From Candidatus Woesearchaeota archaeon (lineage in GTDB: Archaea; Nanobdellota; Nanobdellia; Woesearchaeales; GW2011-AR4), in contig JACPMR010000010.1 of the NCBI GenBank assembly GCA_016185945.1, positions 62,001 through 126,000 on the forward strand: a stretch of 64,000 bases of DNA. The letters run 5' to 3'. The notes below the pieces were generated by a model. The model ran no database searches. It saw nothing but the letters and a program-made list of their open reading frames with translations, and was not told the origin of the DNA. A program made the position numbers and the translations under genes. Shown here in pieces: positions 17,773 to 26,632 of this stretch. The stretch's first letter is position 1. The number at the start of each line of letters is the position of its first letter.

Positions 17773-18846
17773 CTAAATCTTCTCCACACTTAACTTGCCC
17801 TTCTCTACTTTTAATACGACCTCATCCTTTTCTCCAAATTGCGCAATGCCTGTGACAATTTTTGGCAGCAGAATCCTGTCTCCTCTAAAATCAAGGTTTG
17901 TTATTATTTGCTGTGCTATTTCTCCGCTTAATCCCAAGTCCTCGAAAATTCTCAAGGTTGCTTCGTCCCTGTCCCTTGCAGAAAATATCTCTGATTTTTC
18001 AAAAAGGTATTTTGCAATCTTGTCAGCAACATTTATGCTAGTTGCTTTTGTAATACCTTGCAGTCCAGGTGATAAATTTGCTTCGATAACCAATGGTCCT
18101 TTTGGGCTTTCAAGCATGTCAACTGCGCAAATCTCTGCTCCGATTGAGTTTGCAGTGTCAATTGCAATTCTTTTTGTGTTTTGGTCAAGAACAACTGGTT
18201 CTCCTGTTCCGCCTGCATGGATATTTGCTCTTACCTCACCTCTGATAGCTTTTCTTTTCATTGAGGCAACAACTTTATCGCCTACAACAAAAGCCCTTAC
18301 ATCAACTCCTCCTGTTTCTATGTATTCCTGAATCAAAAATGGTTGTTTTAACGCAATCAAAGCATCAAGCATTGAAGAGGCCGCTGCAAAGCTCTCTGCA
18401 AACATTACCCCTTTTCCTTGTGTCCCATGAGGAAATTTCAGCACAATCGGGTAATTAACCTCATTCAGAATCTTCTTTGCAGCCCTTGTTGAAGATGCAA
18501 GATAGGTTGTTGGCATTGGAATGCTGAAGTGCTGCAATGCAAGATGCGTCAATAATTTGTCATGCCCTAAAGTAAAAGTTTCCGGCTTTATCGGCATGTA
18601 GGATGAGCGATACAAAGTTCTTGTAACAGACCTTAACAAGGGAGCGTATCTGAATGAGCCTCTTGCATAAATGCAACTGTACTGCGGCAAGGGCTTGCCC
18701 TCATACATCACCTCTAATTTTCCAACTCCCAAGCTAACCTCTACATCCCTTATATCTATATTATCAACAGAATCAAAGTAATTCTTCATTGCTTCGATTA
18801 TCATCAAAGAGCTTTTGCTTCCAAGCGACATTACAGCTGATTTCAT
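17773..18846 (-). CDS. RimK-family ATP-grasp ligase
   Basis: 357 aa. The ATP-grasp core is clear: PIVLKFPHGTQGKGVMFAES, FLIQEYIETGGVDVRAFVVG and GPLVIEANLSPGLQGITKAT. RimK-type enzymes add glutamate (or other amino acids) to a protein C-terminus or to a small molecule such as LysW or coenzyme F420. After residue ~310 an extra ~45-residue strand-rich domain (RGDRILLPKIVTGI...EVVLKVEKGKL) looks AbrB-like. ATG at 18846 is preferred to an in-frame TTG. A RimB-like protease gene lies upstream, separated by an R1 repeat. The substrate is unknown. Confidence 0.85.
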   Translation of the reverse strand: MKSAVMSLGSKSSLMIIEAMKNYFDSVDNIDIRDVEVSLGVGKLEVMYEGKPLPQYSCIYARGSFRYAPLLRSVTRTLYRSSYMPIKPETFTLGHDKLLTHLALQHFSIPMPTTYLASSTRAAKKILNEVNYPIVLKFPHGTQGKGVMFAESFAAASSMLDALIALKQPFLIQEYIETGGVDVRAFVVGDKVVASMKRKAIRGEVRANIHAGGTGEPVVLDQNTKRIAIDTANSIGAEICAVDMLESPKGPLVIEANLSPGLQGITKATSINVADKIAKYLFEKSEIFSARDRDEATLRIFEDLGLSGEIAQQIITNLDFRGDRILLPKIVTGIAQFGEKDEVVLKVEKGKLSVEKI

Positions 18847-18874
18847 TTTCAATAAAAGTTATAATAATTTTATT

Positions 18875-19047
18875 TTTCAATCCGTCGCCTTCGGCGACAT
18901 TAGTTACGCGCCTCGGCATTTTGCAGTTGAGGCAGCATTACTTTGTGCTCCTCCTCGGCGCAAATTTATTGGGACTGCCAGCAATACGTTCCTGAGCTGG
19001 GTTCCCATTCCACCTTTATAGATGTTGGGAAGCGACGTTGTTTGAAA
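18875..19047 (+). repeat. R1 structured repeat, copy c
   Basis: TTTCAATCCGTCGC at the left and GCGACGTTGTTTGAAA at the right are near-perfect inverted ends. The first hairpin is GTCGCC-TTC-GGCGAC. The 3' module reads CTGGGTTCCCA...TGTTGGGAAGC. It sits between the RimB-like and RimK-like genes. Confidence 0.88.
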
Positions 19048-19114
19048 AATATTTTAATTATTTATTGTATATTTAATCTTCATTTTTTAATCATTCGAAT
19101 TGTTTTATTGATTT

Positions 19115-19471
19115 TTATTTTGTTGGGTCAATCAAAAATCCATCTTTCAATATGTTTTGCCCGATTAAAATCCTGAATTTCATATGGGCTCTGTCTGCCA
19201 ATGTAAATTCTGATTTTATCTTCTTTCCTGCCAATTCAATTTCTGCTTCTATTATTGGGCGGAGCTTTGAGCCATGCGCTGATTTAATGAGTTTTGATTT
19301 AATAACAGGGCCTAATCTTAGCTCTGCTGCAAGATTTGTGTCAATCGAGCTTTTTGTTGCGCCTGTGTCTATCTTTGCAATTACACTTTTTCTGCCGCCT
19401 TTGTACTTTATGCTGACTTTTTCAGCCAACCCAATGACTACTTTGCCATTCAGAACCTTGTATCCACCCAT
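19115..19471 (-). CDS. RimB-like retropepsin-type aspartic protease
   Basis: 118 aa of the ATP-dependent-zinc-protease/RimB family (formerly DUF785): KIDTGATKSSID carries the single catalytic Asp of a retropepsin fold, and FRILIGQNILKDGFLIDPTK is the usual C-terminal signature. In bacteria RimB trims poly-glutamate tails made by RimK. The RimK-family gene lies next downstream, so a tail-adding/tail-trimming pair is likely; this is inference from context and family. Confidence 0.85.
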   Translation of the reverse strand: MGGYKVLNGKVVIGLAEKVSIKYKGGRKSVIAKIDTGATKSSIDTNLAAELRLGPVIKSKLIKSAHGSKLRPIIEAEIELAGKKIKSEFTLADRAHMKFRILIGQNILKDGFLIDPTK

Positions 19472-19503
19472 AGCAGGACAAAAACAAAGATGGTTTATTA
19501 AGT

Positions 19504-19896
19504 TTATTGTTTTTGCAGAATAAGTTCAGCTTCCTTCACACCTTCAGTTTTCCTAATCCTCTCCAGCAATTTCTTAATTCTGTCAATTCTCCCCTTTACT
19601 ACAATCAACTCCAAGCATGTGTGGTGGTCGGGGTAAGTGTGCATCGAAGAAAGAATCTGGCAATGATAATCATGCTGCAATGTAGATACATTCTTACTGT
19701 AATGACCAATTCTGTGGTCGTAAAGAACCTGTATGGTACCAATAATCTGTTCTTGATGCCTGTGCGTCAATCTGTCTCTTATGATGTCATTTATTGCCTC
19801 TGACCTGTTTGTGTAGCCGTGCTTTTTTATGAAATTGTCAAACAGCTTGAGCAGTTTCGGCTCAAATGATATTCCTGTCCTTACAACCTTGTCCAT
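19504..19896 (-). CDS. nikR: Nickel-responsive regulator NikR
   Basis: 130 aa: a ribbon-helix-helix N-terminus (TGISFEPKLLKLFDNF...RSEAINDIIRDRL) and a C-terminal ACT-like metal domain (SSMHTYPDHHTCLELIVVKG). NikR represses nickel uptake when nickel is bound. Likely ligands are His75, His86 and Cys94; the second His of the usual HxH motif is Tyr88 here, with His91/His92 nearby. It is divergent from a nickel transporter, and a palindrome lies between them. Confidence 0.92.
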   Translation of the reverse strand: MDKVVRTGISFEPKLLKLFDNFIKKHGYTNRSEAINDIIRDRLTHRHQEQIIGTIQVLYDHRIGHYSKNVSTLQHDYHCQILSSMHTYPDHHTCLELIVVKGRIDRIKKLLERIRKTEGVKEAELILQKQ

Positions 19897-19937
19897 AATT
19901 TATTATTTTATTCCAATCTTTAAAAAACTTTCGTAAC

Positions 19938-19954
19938 ACGCTTATAAAAAGCGT
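19938..19954. promoter_or_regulatory. Candidate NikR operator
   Basis: ACGCTT-ATAAA-AAGCGT is a perfect 6-bp inverted repeat in the nikR/transporter intergenic region. It ends just before the transporter's ATATTTAAATA box (19957-19967), which itself is centred ~27 nt before the transporter ATG. Binding here would block promoter recognition. The match to NikR is inferred from position. Confidence 0.5.
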
Positions 19955-19989
19955 AATATTTAAATACAAAGCAAAATATCTTTTTTGCA

Positions 19990-20661
19990 ATGATTATATT
20001 ACCACTAAGTTTGCTTGGACTCGGTTTTTTGCTTGGGGTAAAGCATGCATTTGATGCAGACCATATTGCAGCAGTTTCAAATATCTTAATTAAGCAGCAT
20101 TCAATAAAAAAATCGTCATTGCTTGGGATGTTCTGGGGATTTGGGCATACAATGTCGTTATTTGTTGTTGGCTTGATAGTCTTGTTGTTAAAAATAACAA
20201 TTCCTGAAAAAGTAGCTTTGTCTATGGAGTTAGTTGTAGGATTGATGCTGGTTTTGTTGGGAGTTAATACTTTAATTACTATAAACAAAGACGGGATACA
20301 TATTCACAAGCACAAACATGGAAAAAAAGAACATGTACATATTCATTCGCACAAAACTAGCGAATATCATAATCATAAACACATTCCATTTTATAAATCT
20401 TTAATAGTGGGCATAATTCATGGATTAGCAGGAAGCGCTGCACTAACTTTATTGGTTTTAACCACAATAAACTCAATTTTCATTGGCTTATTTTATATCT
20501 TAATTTTTGGGATTGGCTCAATGATTGGGATGTCTGTAATAAGTGCAATAATTTTATTGCCGCTAAAGTTAATCCCAAATAATTTTCAAAAAATACACAG
20601 AATTTTAAGTGCAAGTGCTGGATTAATTAGCATTTTAGTTGGATTAAATATAGTGTTTTGA
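19990..20661 (+). CDS. NiCoT/UreH-like nickel transporter
   Basis: 223 aa, about six membrane helices. GVKHAFDADHIAAV contains the HxxxxDH signature for Ni2+/Co2+ selectivity, and GFGHTMSLF and IHGLAGSAAL are further family motifs. A His-rich loop (IHIHKHKHGKKEHVHIHSHK, residues ~100-120) could collect metal. First gene of the lar operon; larE starts four bases after its stop. Regulation by NikR is likely from the divergent arrangement. Confidence 0.9.
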   Translation: MIILPLSLLGLGFLLGVKHAFDADHIAAVSNILIKQHSIKKSSLLGMFWGFGHTMSLFVVGLIVLLLKITIPEKVALSMELVVGLMLVLLGVNTLITINKDGIHIHKHKHGKKEHVHIHSHKTSEYHNHKHIPFYKSLIVGIIHGLAGSAALTLLVLTTINSIFIGLFYILIFGIGSMIGMSVISAIILLPLKLIPNNFQKIHRILSASAGLISILVGLNIVF

Positions 20662-20665
20662 TGAT

Positions 20666-21475
20666 ATGAACCAAGAACTACAGCAAAAATATATAGAATT
20701 GAAAAAGATAATAAAAAAATTAGACGGTGCTATAGTAGCATTTTCAGGCGGAGTTGACAGTGCATTGATGGCAAAGGTCGCCTATGATGCTCTAGGGGAC
20801 AAGGCAATTGCAGTGACTGCAGACAGCCCGTCTTTGCCAAGAAGAGAGCTGGAAGAAACAAAGAGAATTGCGCAGAAGATTGGGATTAAACATATTGTTA
20901 TAAGCACGGAAGAAACAAAGAATGAAAATTACCTAAAAAATCCAAGCAACAGATGCTACTACTGCAAGTCAGAGCTTTATACCGAGCTTAAAGAATTTTC
21001 AAAAAAAACAGGAATGAAAAATATACTCAATGGCACGAATTTTGATGATTTGGGAGATTACAGGCCGGGACTTAGGGCAGCTGATGAAAACAGAGTAATA
21101 AGCCCATTAAAGGATGCAAAAATAACAAAAAATGAAGTGAGAGAACTGGCAAAATATCTTGGCTTGGAAATTTGGGACAAGCCATCAAGCCCTTGCTTGT
21201 CATCAAGAGTTCCATATGGGCATGAAATAACTATGAAAAAGCTTGCAATGATTGAGCAGGCAGAGAATTTCCTGAAGGATTTTGGCATGAGGGAATTAAG
21301 GGTAAGGCATTTTGGAGACACAGCAAGGATTGAAGTAAATGAAGGCGATAAATTGATTGTTGATAAAAATTTTGATAAAATTGAAAAAAGATTCAGTGAG
21401 ATTGGATTCAGCAACATCATAATTTCAAACTTTAAAAGTGGAGCATTAAATTTGATGTTAAATGTACGAGCATAA
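20666..21475 (+). CDS. larE: LarE, sulfur insertase for nickel-pincer cofactor
   Basis: 269 aa PP-loop enzyme (SGGVDS, residues 27-32) that activates and thiolates the pyridinium precursor of the nickel-pincer nucleotide. Cys97 and Cys100 (RCYYC) and Cys177 (SSPCLSSR) make a three-cysteine set. In the family, three cysteines mark the 4Fe-4S-dependent LarE, whereas single-Cys forms sacrifice their sulfur; so catalytic sulfur transfer is expected here. It overlaps larB by 14 bases. Confidence 0.93.
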   Translation: MNQELQQKYIELKKIIKKLDGAIVAFSGGVDSALMAKVAYDALGDKAIAVTADSPSLPRRELEETKRIAQKIGIKHIVISTEETKNENYLKNPSNRCYYCKSELYTELKEFSKKTGMKNILNGTNFDDLGDYRPGLRAADENRVISPLKDAKITKNEVRELAKYLGLEIWDKPSSPCLSSRVPYGHEITMKKLAMIEQAENFLKDFGMRELRVRHFGDTARIEVNEGDKLIVDKNFDKIEKRFSEIGFSNIIISNFKSGALNLMLNVRA

Positions 21476-22202
21476 AATTAAAGAAATAATGCTGGGGGTA
21501 AGAAAAAAAAGGATAAAGGTAGATGAGGCTATGAAAAAGCTGAAGTTCCTTCCCTTCGAGGATTTGGGATTTGCAAAGATAGACCACCATCGTGCTTTAA
21601 GGAGGGGCTTTCCGGAGGTTGTTTTCTGCCAGAGCAAGACGACAGAGCAGGTTGTTAGCATAGTCAAAAAAATGATGGAAAAAAACGTTGATGTGCTTGC
21701 GACAAGAGCTACTGAAGAGATGTTCAATGAAGTAAAAAAACACGCCAAAAATGCAAGATACAATAAAATTTCCAAAACAATAACAATAACCAAGAATAAA
21801 AAAACTAAAAAAGGCAAGATTCTTGTTTTAAGCGCAGGCACTTCTGACATTAATGTTGCTGAGGAAGCTGCAGCTGTTGCAGAGGCAATGGGCAACAATG
21901 TTGAAAGATTGTATGATGTTGGGGTTGCCGGACTGCATAGGCTATTGGGCAACAAGGAAAAACTGGACAGCGCAAATGTTCTTGTTGTTGTTGCCGGCAT
22001 GGATGGAGTGCTGCCAAGCGTTGTTTCGGGGTTGATTGGAAAGCCAGTAATTGCAGTTCCGACATCTGTCGGATACGGCGCTTCATTTAAAGGAATTGCT
22101 CCGTTACTGACTATGCTAAATGCCTGCAGCCCCGGAGTTGTTGTTGTAAATATCGACAATGGATTTGGGGCAGGGTATTTTGCAAGCTTGATTAATAAAT
22201 AA
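21462..22202 (+). CDS. larB: LarB, NaAD carboxylase for nickel-pincer cofactor
   Basis: 246 aa, related to PurE-type carboxylases: LVLSAGTSDINVAEEAA, NNVERLYDVGVAGLHRL, VVVAGMDGVLPSVVSGL and AVPTSVGYGASF. LarB carboxylates and hydrolyses nicotinic acid adenine dinucleotide to start the pathway. PurE-like annotation is a common mistake; the N-terminal LarB domain (RGFPEVVFCQSKT) and the larE/larC neighbours settle it. Confidence 0.93.
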   Translation: MYEHKIKEIMLGVRKKRIKVDEAMKKLKFLPFEDLGFAKIDHHRALRRGFPEVVFCQSKTTEQVVSIVKKMMEKNVDVLATRATEEMFNEVKKHAKNARYNKISKTITITKNKKTKKGKILVLSAGTSDINVAEEAAAVAEAMGNNVERLYDVGVAGLHRLLGNKEKLDSANVLVVVAGMDGVLPSVVSGLIGKPVIAVPTSVGYGASFKGIAPLLTMLNACSPGVVVVNIDNGFGAGYFASLINK

Positions 22203-22298
22203 AACAATAAAAAATAATCGACGAAAATAAATTCAAACAACAAATCCAAATAATTCAAATGAAACAACAATCAACAAAAATAAAATTCAAAAAATCCA

Positions 22299-22335
22299 GA
22301 GCGTCCTTTGAAAGTAATAGTGATAAAGGAGACCT
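22299..22335 (-). repeat. Module B hairpin, copy 3
   Basis: Minus strand: CCTTT-ATCAC...C-AAAGG then ACGCTCT. It lies in the 172-bp larB-larC gap. Stem ends CC/GG replace the AC/GT of copies 1 and 2 while ATCAC in the loop and CGCTCT after the stem are kept. Confidence 0.7.
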
Positions 22336-22374
22336 GCTTTTGATGATTTTAGTAAAATTGCAAAAAACTCAAAA

Positions 22375-23529
22375 ATGAAAACAGCTTATTTTGATTGCTT
22401 TTCAGGAATCAGCGGAGACATGATAATCGGTGCTTTGCTAGATTTAGGGCTTGATTTTAAGTATTTGAGAAAGGAATTGGAAAAATTGAATTTGAAAGGT
22501 TATAAAATAGAAGCGAAGAAAATTGTCAAAAATGGTATTTCTGCGACTAAATTTCATGTGCTTGGCAAAAACAATCATGAAGACGAGCGCAATATAAATG
22601 GAATCAACAAAATAATCGACAATTCAAAGCTGGACAATGAAATAAAAAATACAGCCAAAAAAATATTCCATAAAATTGCACAAGCAGAGGCAAAAATCCA
22701 TGACAAGCCAATTGACAAAATCCATTTCCATGAAGTTGGGGCGATTGACACAATAATTGATGTTGCTGGCGCTATCATTGGCTTTAAAAAATTGGGAATT
22801 AAAAAAATTTATTGCTCAAAATTGAATGTTGGAACAGGGTTTGTCGAATTTTCTCATGGAAAGTTTCCTGTGCCAGCACCTGCAACTGCAGAGATTCTGA
22901 GAAATGTGCCTGTTTATCACAACAACATTGAAGCTGAGCTTGCAACTCCAACTGGCGCTGCAATAATAACAACTCTGGCAGAAAAGTTTGGAGAAATGCC
23001 TTTGATGAATGTTGAGAAAATTGGATATGGAGCTGGAACAAAAGATTTAGAGCAGCCAAATGTTCTAAGAATTTTTTTAGGAGAGTTGGATAAAATACAT
23101 AATGAAACAGTGAATATTATAGAAACAAACATTGACAACATGAACCCCGAGATTTACCCTTATGTTATTGAGAAACTGATGGAGAATGGCGCAATGGATG
23201 CCTATCTGACAAGCATAATCATGAAAAAAGGCAGGCCTGCAATTAAATTGACTGTTTTGGCTGATGCCAAGTATACCGACAAATTATGCAGAATTATTTT
23301 TGATGAAACAACGACATTGGGAGTAAGGATTTATCAGGCAGAAAAAAGAAGGCTTGACAGGGAGATTAAGACAATAAAAACAAAATACGGAAATGTAAAA
23401 GTCAAAATTTCAAAATTAAACAATGAGATTAAAAATATAATGCCTGAGTATGAGGATTGTGTTAGGATTGCCAGAAAATATAAGATTCCGTTGAAAAAAA
23501 TATATCAAGAAATTAAAAAGTTACTTTAA
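22375..23529 (+). CDS. larC: LarC, nickel insertase
   Basis: 384 aa, one uninterrupted LarC1-LarC2 protein: AYFDCFSGISGDMIIGALLDLG at the start, FHEVGAIDTIIDV with metal-binding residues, ATPTGAAI, then the C-terminal ETNIDNMNPEIYPYV and FDETTTLGVR. LarC inserts nickel using CTP chemistry. In Lactobacillus it needs a frameshift; here it does not. It is in the same orientation as larEB but separated by a module B hairpin. Its stop overlaps the end of lysS. Confidence 0.94.
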   Translation: MKTAYFDCFSGISGDMIIGALLDLGLDFKYLRKELEKLNLKGYKIEAKKIVKNGISATKFHVLGKNNHEDERNINGINKIIDNSKLDNEIKNTAKKIFHKIAQAEAKIHDKPIDKIHFHEVGAIDTIIDVAGAIIGFKKLGIKKIYCSKLNVGTGFVEFSHGKFPVPAPATAEILRNVPVYHNNIEAELATPTGAAIITTLAEKFGEMPLMNVEKIGYGAGTKDLEQPNVLRIFLGELDKIHNETVNIIETNIDNMNPEIYPYVIEKLMENGAMDAYLTSIIMKKGRPAIKLTVLADAKYTDKLCRIIFDETTTLGVRIYQAEKRRLDREIKTIKTKYGNVKVKISKLNNEIKNIMPEYEDCVRIARKYKIPLKKIYQEIKKLL

Positions 23530-25172
23530 ATTTCCTCAAACAACTTAACCACTTTTTCTTTACCCAATGCAAGAATAAAAGGAGCTAATTTAGGCCCTCT
23601 TTCTTTGTTCAATAAAACTTTGTATGCTGCCTTGAAGAAATCCTGCGGCTTTAATTCCAATTTATTTGAAACATTGTAAAATTCTTCAAATAATGTTTTA
23701 TCATTGTATTCATTTTCTTTCAACAATTTTACAATCTCATGCAACACTTTCTTCTCTTTTGCACTCAACTCAATATCTTTTGGCACATGTTCCTGCACTT
23801 CAAACTTGACATCTTCCGGAGCATACTTCTTGAGCCAGATTTTTGCCCTATGCAATCTCTCAAAAATTATGTCATGCTCTTCCTTGCTGTAATGCCCTGT
23901 TTTTTCCAAACTTTTTACTATATCTTCATCATTTGCAAAAATCTGGGCAATGACTGCTGCATGGGAAAAGCTCATTTCTGCCGGCTTTTCAACATCTTTT
24001 CCATGGCTTACCTCAAACAATCTCTTGTAATGCGCTTCTTCCTTTTTGTTATCTAATTTCAAGTCGCCAAAATAAATTTTCGAGATTTTATCATATTCGT
24101 CATAAATATTGGGCAAATCCTTCCATGAAAAGCTTCTTGTTGTCATCAATCTTTTGTTGTAAAATAATCTCAGCAATTCAGGCGGAGCAACCTCAAGCCA
24201 GTCTCTGGGATATATTACATTTCCCAAAGAAGCGGACATCTTTTGGTTGTCAATCATTATGTGCTCGTAGAAAATTGGAACAGGCATTGGAAAATCTAAA
24301 ACTTTTTCAACAATCTCGCCGTTAATCCACCACGCGCTGTTCGGCACTTGATATTCCTTGCCAGCGCCTTCGCTTACAACCTGCCATCGAGCCCATTGCG
24401 CTGCCCATTCTGACTTCCAAAGAAGCTTGCCGTTGCCTTTCAATGGATTATTCTCACCCTTATGCCCGCAGCCCTTTGCAGTTGCAGTTTCAAACTTATA
24501 ATCTTCACAAATATAATTAACAATCCTATCCTTAAAATCAATAACTCTTGGAGTTACAATCTTGCTGCAATTCTCGCATATCGGAGTCCATGGCGACCAA
24601 TGCTTTGGCAGCGGATTTGTCCTGTACCTGTTTTGGATTTCCTTTACATCTTCAATTTTTTCAAGAATTTTTTTAATGAACGGATTGAAATGCCCTTTCT
24701 TGTATTCTTCCCTCATTGAGAACTTCTCCATCTTTGTAATAACAAACTCATCCACTACTTTGAAATATTCTTCAGTATGGTGCTCTGCATAAGAGCTATG
24801 GCAGCCATCTGTATCTGGAATGTCTGTTACCGGCATGCCAATATATTTTTCATAGCTTTTTGGAACACCTTTTGGCACTTTTCTTAATGGGTCCATGTTT
24901 TCAGCAACCCATATGAATCTTGTCTTTACTCCAGCATCTTTCAATGCAATAACTACTGACTCCCCCCTTATGGTGTCGCTTAATCTTCCAATATGAAGAA
25001 CTCCTGAAAGAGAAGCTGATGTTTTGACCATGTATTCATTGAATTTTGATATTTTTTTGTCTAAGTAATAAAATTTCTCTCTTGAGATTATTTGCTTTGC
25101 CAACTGGTCTGCCCAAAAGATATCTTCTAGATTTTTGTCTTCAAAATTCTTGTCCTCAGTCTTGTGGTGCAT
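23526..25172 (-). CDS. lysS: Class I lysyl-tRNA synthetase
   Basis: 548 aa. Class I signature GVLHIGRLSD (HIGH-like, near 57-66), KMSAS in NQKMSASLGN, and long insertions with CENCSK and a second Cys/His group typical of archaeal LysRS-I. It charges tRNA-Lys, whose gene at 40172 has an unusual core. The C-terminal half is the alpha-helical cage. ATG at 25172 has no visible Shine-Dalgarno. Confidence 0.95.
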   Translation of the reverse strand: MHHKTEDKNFEDKNLEDIFWADQLAKQIISREKFYYLDKKISKFNEYMVKTSASLSGVLHIGRLSDTIRGESVVIALKDAGVKTRFIWVAENMDPLRKVPKGVPKSYEKYIGMPVTDIPDTDGCHSSYAEHHTEEYFKVVDEFVITKMEKFSMREEYKKGHFNPFIKKILEKIEDVKEIQNRYRTNPLPKHWSPWTPICENCSKIVTPRVIDFKDRIVNYICEDYKFETATAKGCGHKGENNPLKGNGKLLWKSEWAAQWARWQVVSEGAGKEYQVPNSAWWINGEIVEKVLDFPMPVPIFYEHIMIDNQKMSASLGNVIYPRDWLEVAPPELLRLFYNKRLMTTRSFSWKDLPNIYDEYDKISKIYFGDLKLDNKKEEAHYKRLFEVSHGKDVEKPAEMSFSHAAVIAQIFANDEDIVKSLEKTGHYSKEEHDIIFERLHRAKIWLKKYAPEDVKFEVQEHVPKDIELSAKEKKVLHEIVKLLKENEYNDKTLFEEFYNVSNKLELKPQDFFKAAYKVLLNKERGPKLAPFILALGKEKVVKLFEEI

Positions 25173-25267
25173 AAATCAATTTAATGGCAGATATTATATA
25201 AAGATTTTGGAAAAAGGGAAGATTCTGAACAATAAGTTTAAATTTATTGACTTAATTTAATATATAA

Positions 25268-26632
25268 ATGGATAAAATATTGTATAGAAGCACTAATAGA
25301 AAATCAAAATTAGTCAGTTTTAAAGAAGCGCTTCTCCAGGGGCAAGCGCCTGATTACGGGCTTTATGTTCCAATAAAAATACCTAAAATATCAAAAGAGG
25401 AACTCGAATCATTTAGAAATAAGAAATATGCTGACATTGCTTATATTGTTGTAAAAAAATTTCTACAAGATGAAATAAATGATAAAGATTTGAGAAAATT
25501 AACAAAAGAATCTTACAATTTTGATGTACCTATTGAAAGAATTGAAAAAAATTTGTTTTTAATGAGGCTTGATAGAGGACCAACTGCTTCTTTCAAGGAT
25601 TTTGCAGCAAGATTAATGGCAAGGTTAATGCATTATTTTGCAAAAAAAGAGAACAAAAAATTGATTGTTTTAGTTTCAACATCTGGAGATACAGGAGGGG
25701 CTGTTGCAGACGCTTTCTTTGGATTAAAAGAAGTCAATGTAGTAATATTGTTCCCTAAAAATGGCGTTTCTGAAATGCAAAGAAAGCAGATGACAACATT
25801 AGGAAAAAATGTAAGGGCTTTTGCTGTAAATGGAGCTTTTGACGACTGCCAAGCAATTGTAAAACAAGCATTTAATGACAAGGACTTAAAGAACTTAAAC
25901 TTGACTTCTGCAAATTCCATTAATTTTGGCAGGCTATTGCCACAAGCTGTATATTATTTTTATGCTTATTCAAGATTAGGCAAAGATAAAATTATTTTTT
26001 CTGTACCTTCTGGAAATTTCGGCAACTTGATGGGGGGATTAATCGCAAAGAAGATGGGGCTTCCTGTTGAGAAATTTATTACAGCTGTAAATGAAAATGA
26101 CGAATTTCCAAAGTTTTTGAAAACAGGGAAATACAAGCCAGTTGAGCCGTCAAAAAAATGCAGCTCAAATTCCATGAATATAGGGCATCCAAGCAATTTG
26201 GTGAGATTAGTAGATTTATATGGTGGATGGTTATATGATAAAAGAGACAAAAGTGGCAAGGTTATCAAAAAAGGGCTTCTAAAAGTAAAACCAAATATGA
26301 AAAAATTGAGAAAAGATATTGCAAGCTTTTCAATAACAGACAAAGAAGTTAATGAAGCTATCAAAAGAGTTTATTTGAAATATAAGAAACTACTTGAACC
26401 ACATGGTGCAGTTGGATGGTGTGCTTTGGAAAGATACATAAAAAATAATAAAGCTTATTTGGTAGTTTCGCTTGAGACAGCAGATCCTGCGAAGTTTCCT
26501 AATGAGATTAAAAAAGTGCTAGGCGTAGAGCCAAAAATCCCAAAAAGCTTAGCGGGATTAAGAAAAAAAGAGGAGCATTTTGAGGTTATAGATAAAAATT
26601 ATGAAACTCTTAAGAAAGAATTGCTAAGATGA
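25268..26632 (+). CDS. thrC: Threonine synthase
   Basis: 454 aa PLP enzyme converting O-phosphohomoserine to threonine. PTASFKDFAARLMARL contains the PLP-binding Lys, STSGDTGGAVADAF is the phosphate loop, and SVPSGNFGNLMGG follows. The N-terminus (YRSTNRKSKLVSFKEALLQG) is that of the longer bacterial/yeast-type ThrC. thrB starts inside its stop (ATGA overlap), so the two are translationally coupled. Confidence 0.95.
   Translation: MDKILYRSTNRKSKLVSFKEALLQGQAPDYGLYVPIKIPKISKEELESFRNKKYADIAYIVVKKFLQDEINDKDLRKLTKESYNFDVPIERIEKNLFLMRLDRGPTASFKDFAARLMARLMHYFAKKENKKLIVLVSTSGDTGGAVADAFFGLKEVNVVILFPKNGVSEMQRKQMTTLGKNVRAFAVNGAFDDCQAIVKQAFNDKDLKNLNLTSANSINFGRLLPQAVYYFYAYSRLGKDKIIFSVPSGNFGNLMGGLIAKKMGLPVEKFITAVNENDEFPKFLKTGKYKPVEPSKKCSSNSMNIGHPSNLVRLVDLYGGWLYDKRDKSGKVIKKGLLKVKPNMKKLRKDIASFSITDKEVNEAIKRVYLKYKKLLEPHGAVGWCALERYIKNNKAYLVVSLETADPAKFPNEIKKVLGVEPKIPKSLAGLRKKEEHFEVIDKNYETLKKELLR

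Noticed and set aside
21462-22202. PurE-type carboxylase for purine synthesis
   Set aside because: The N-terminal domain and overlap with larE identify LarB, despite purine genes in the window.
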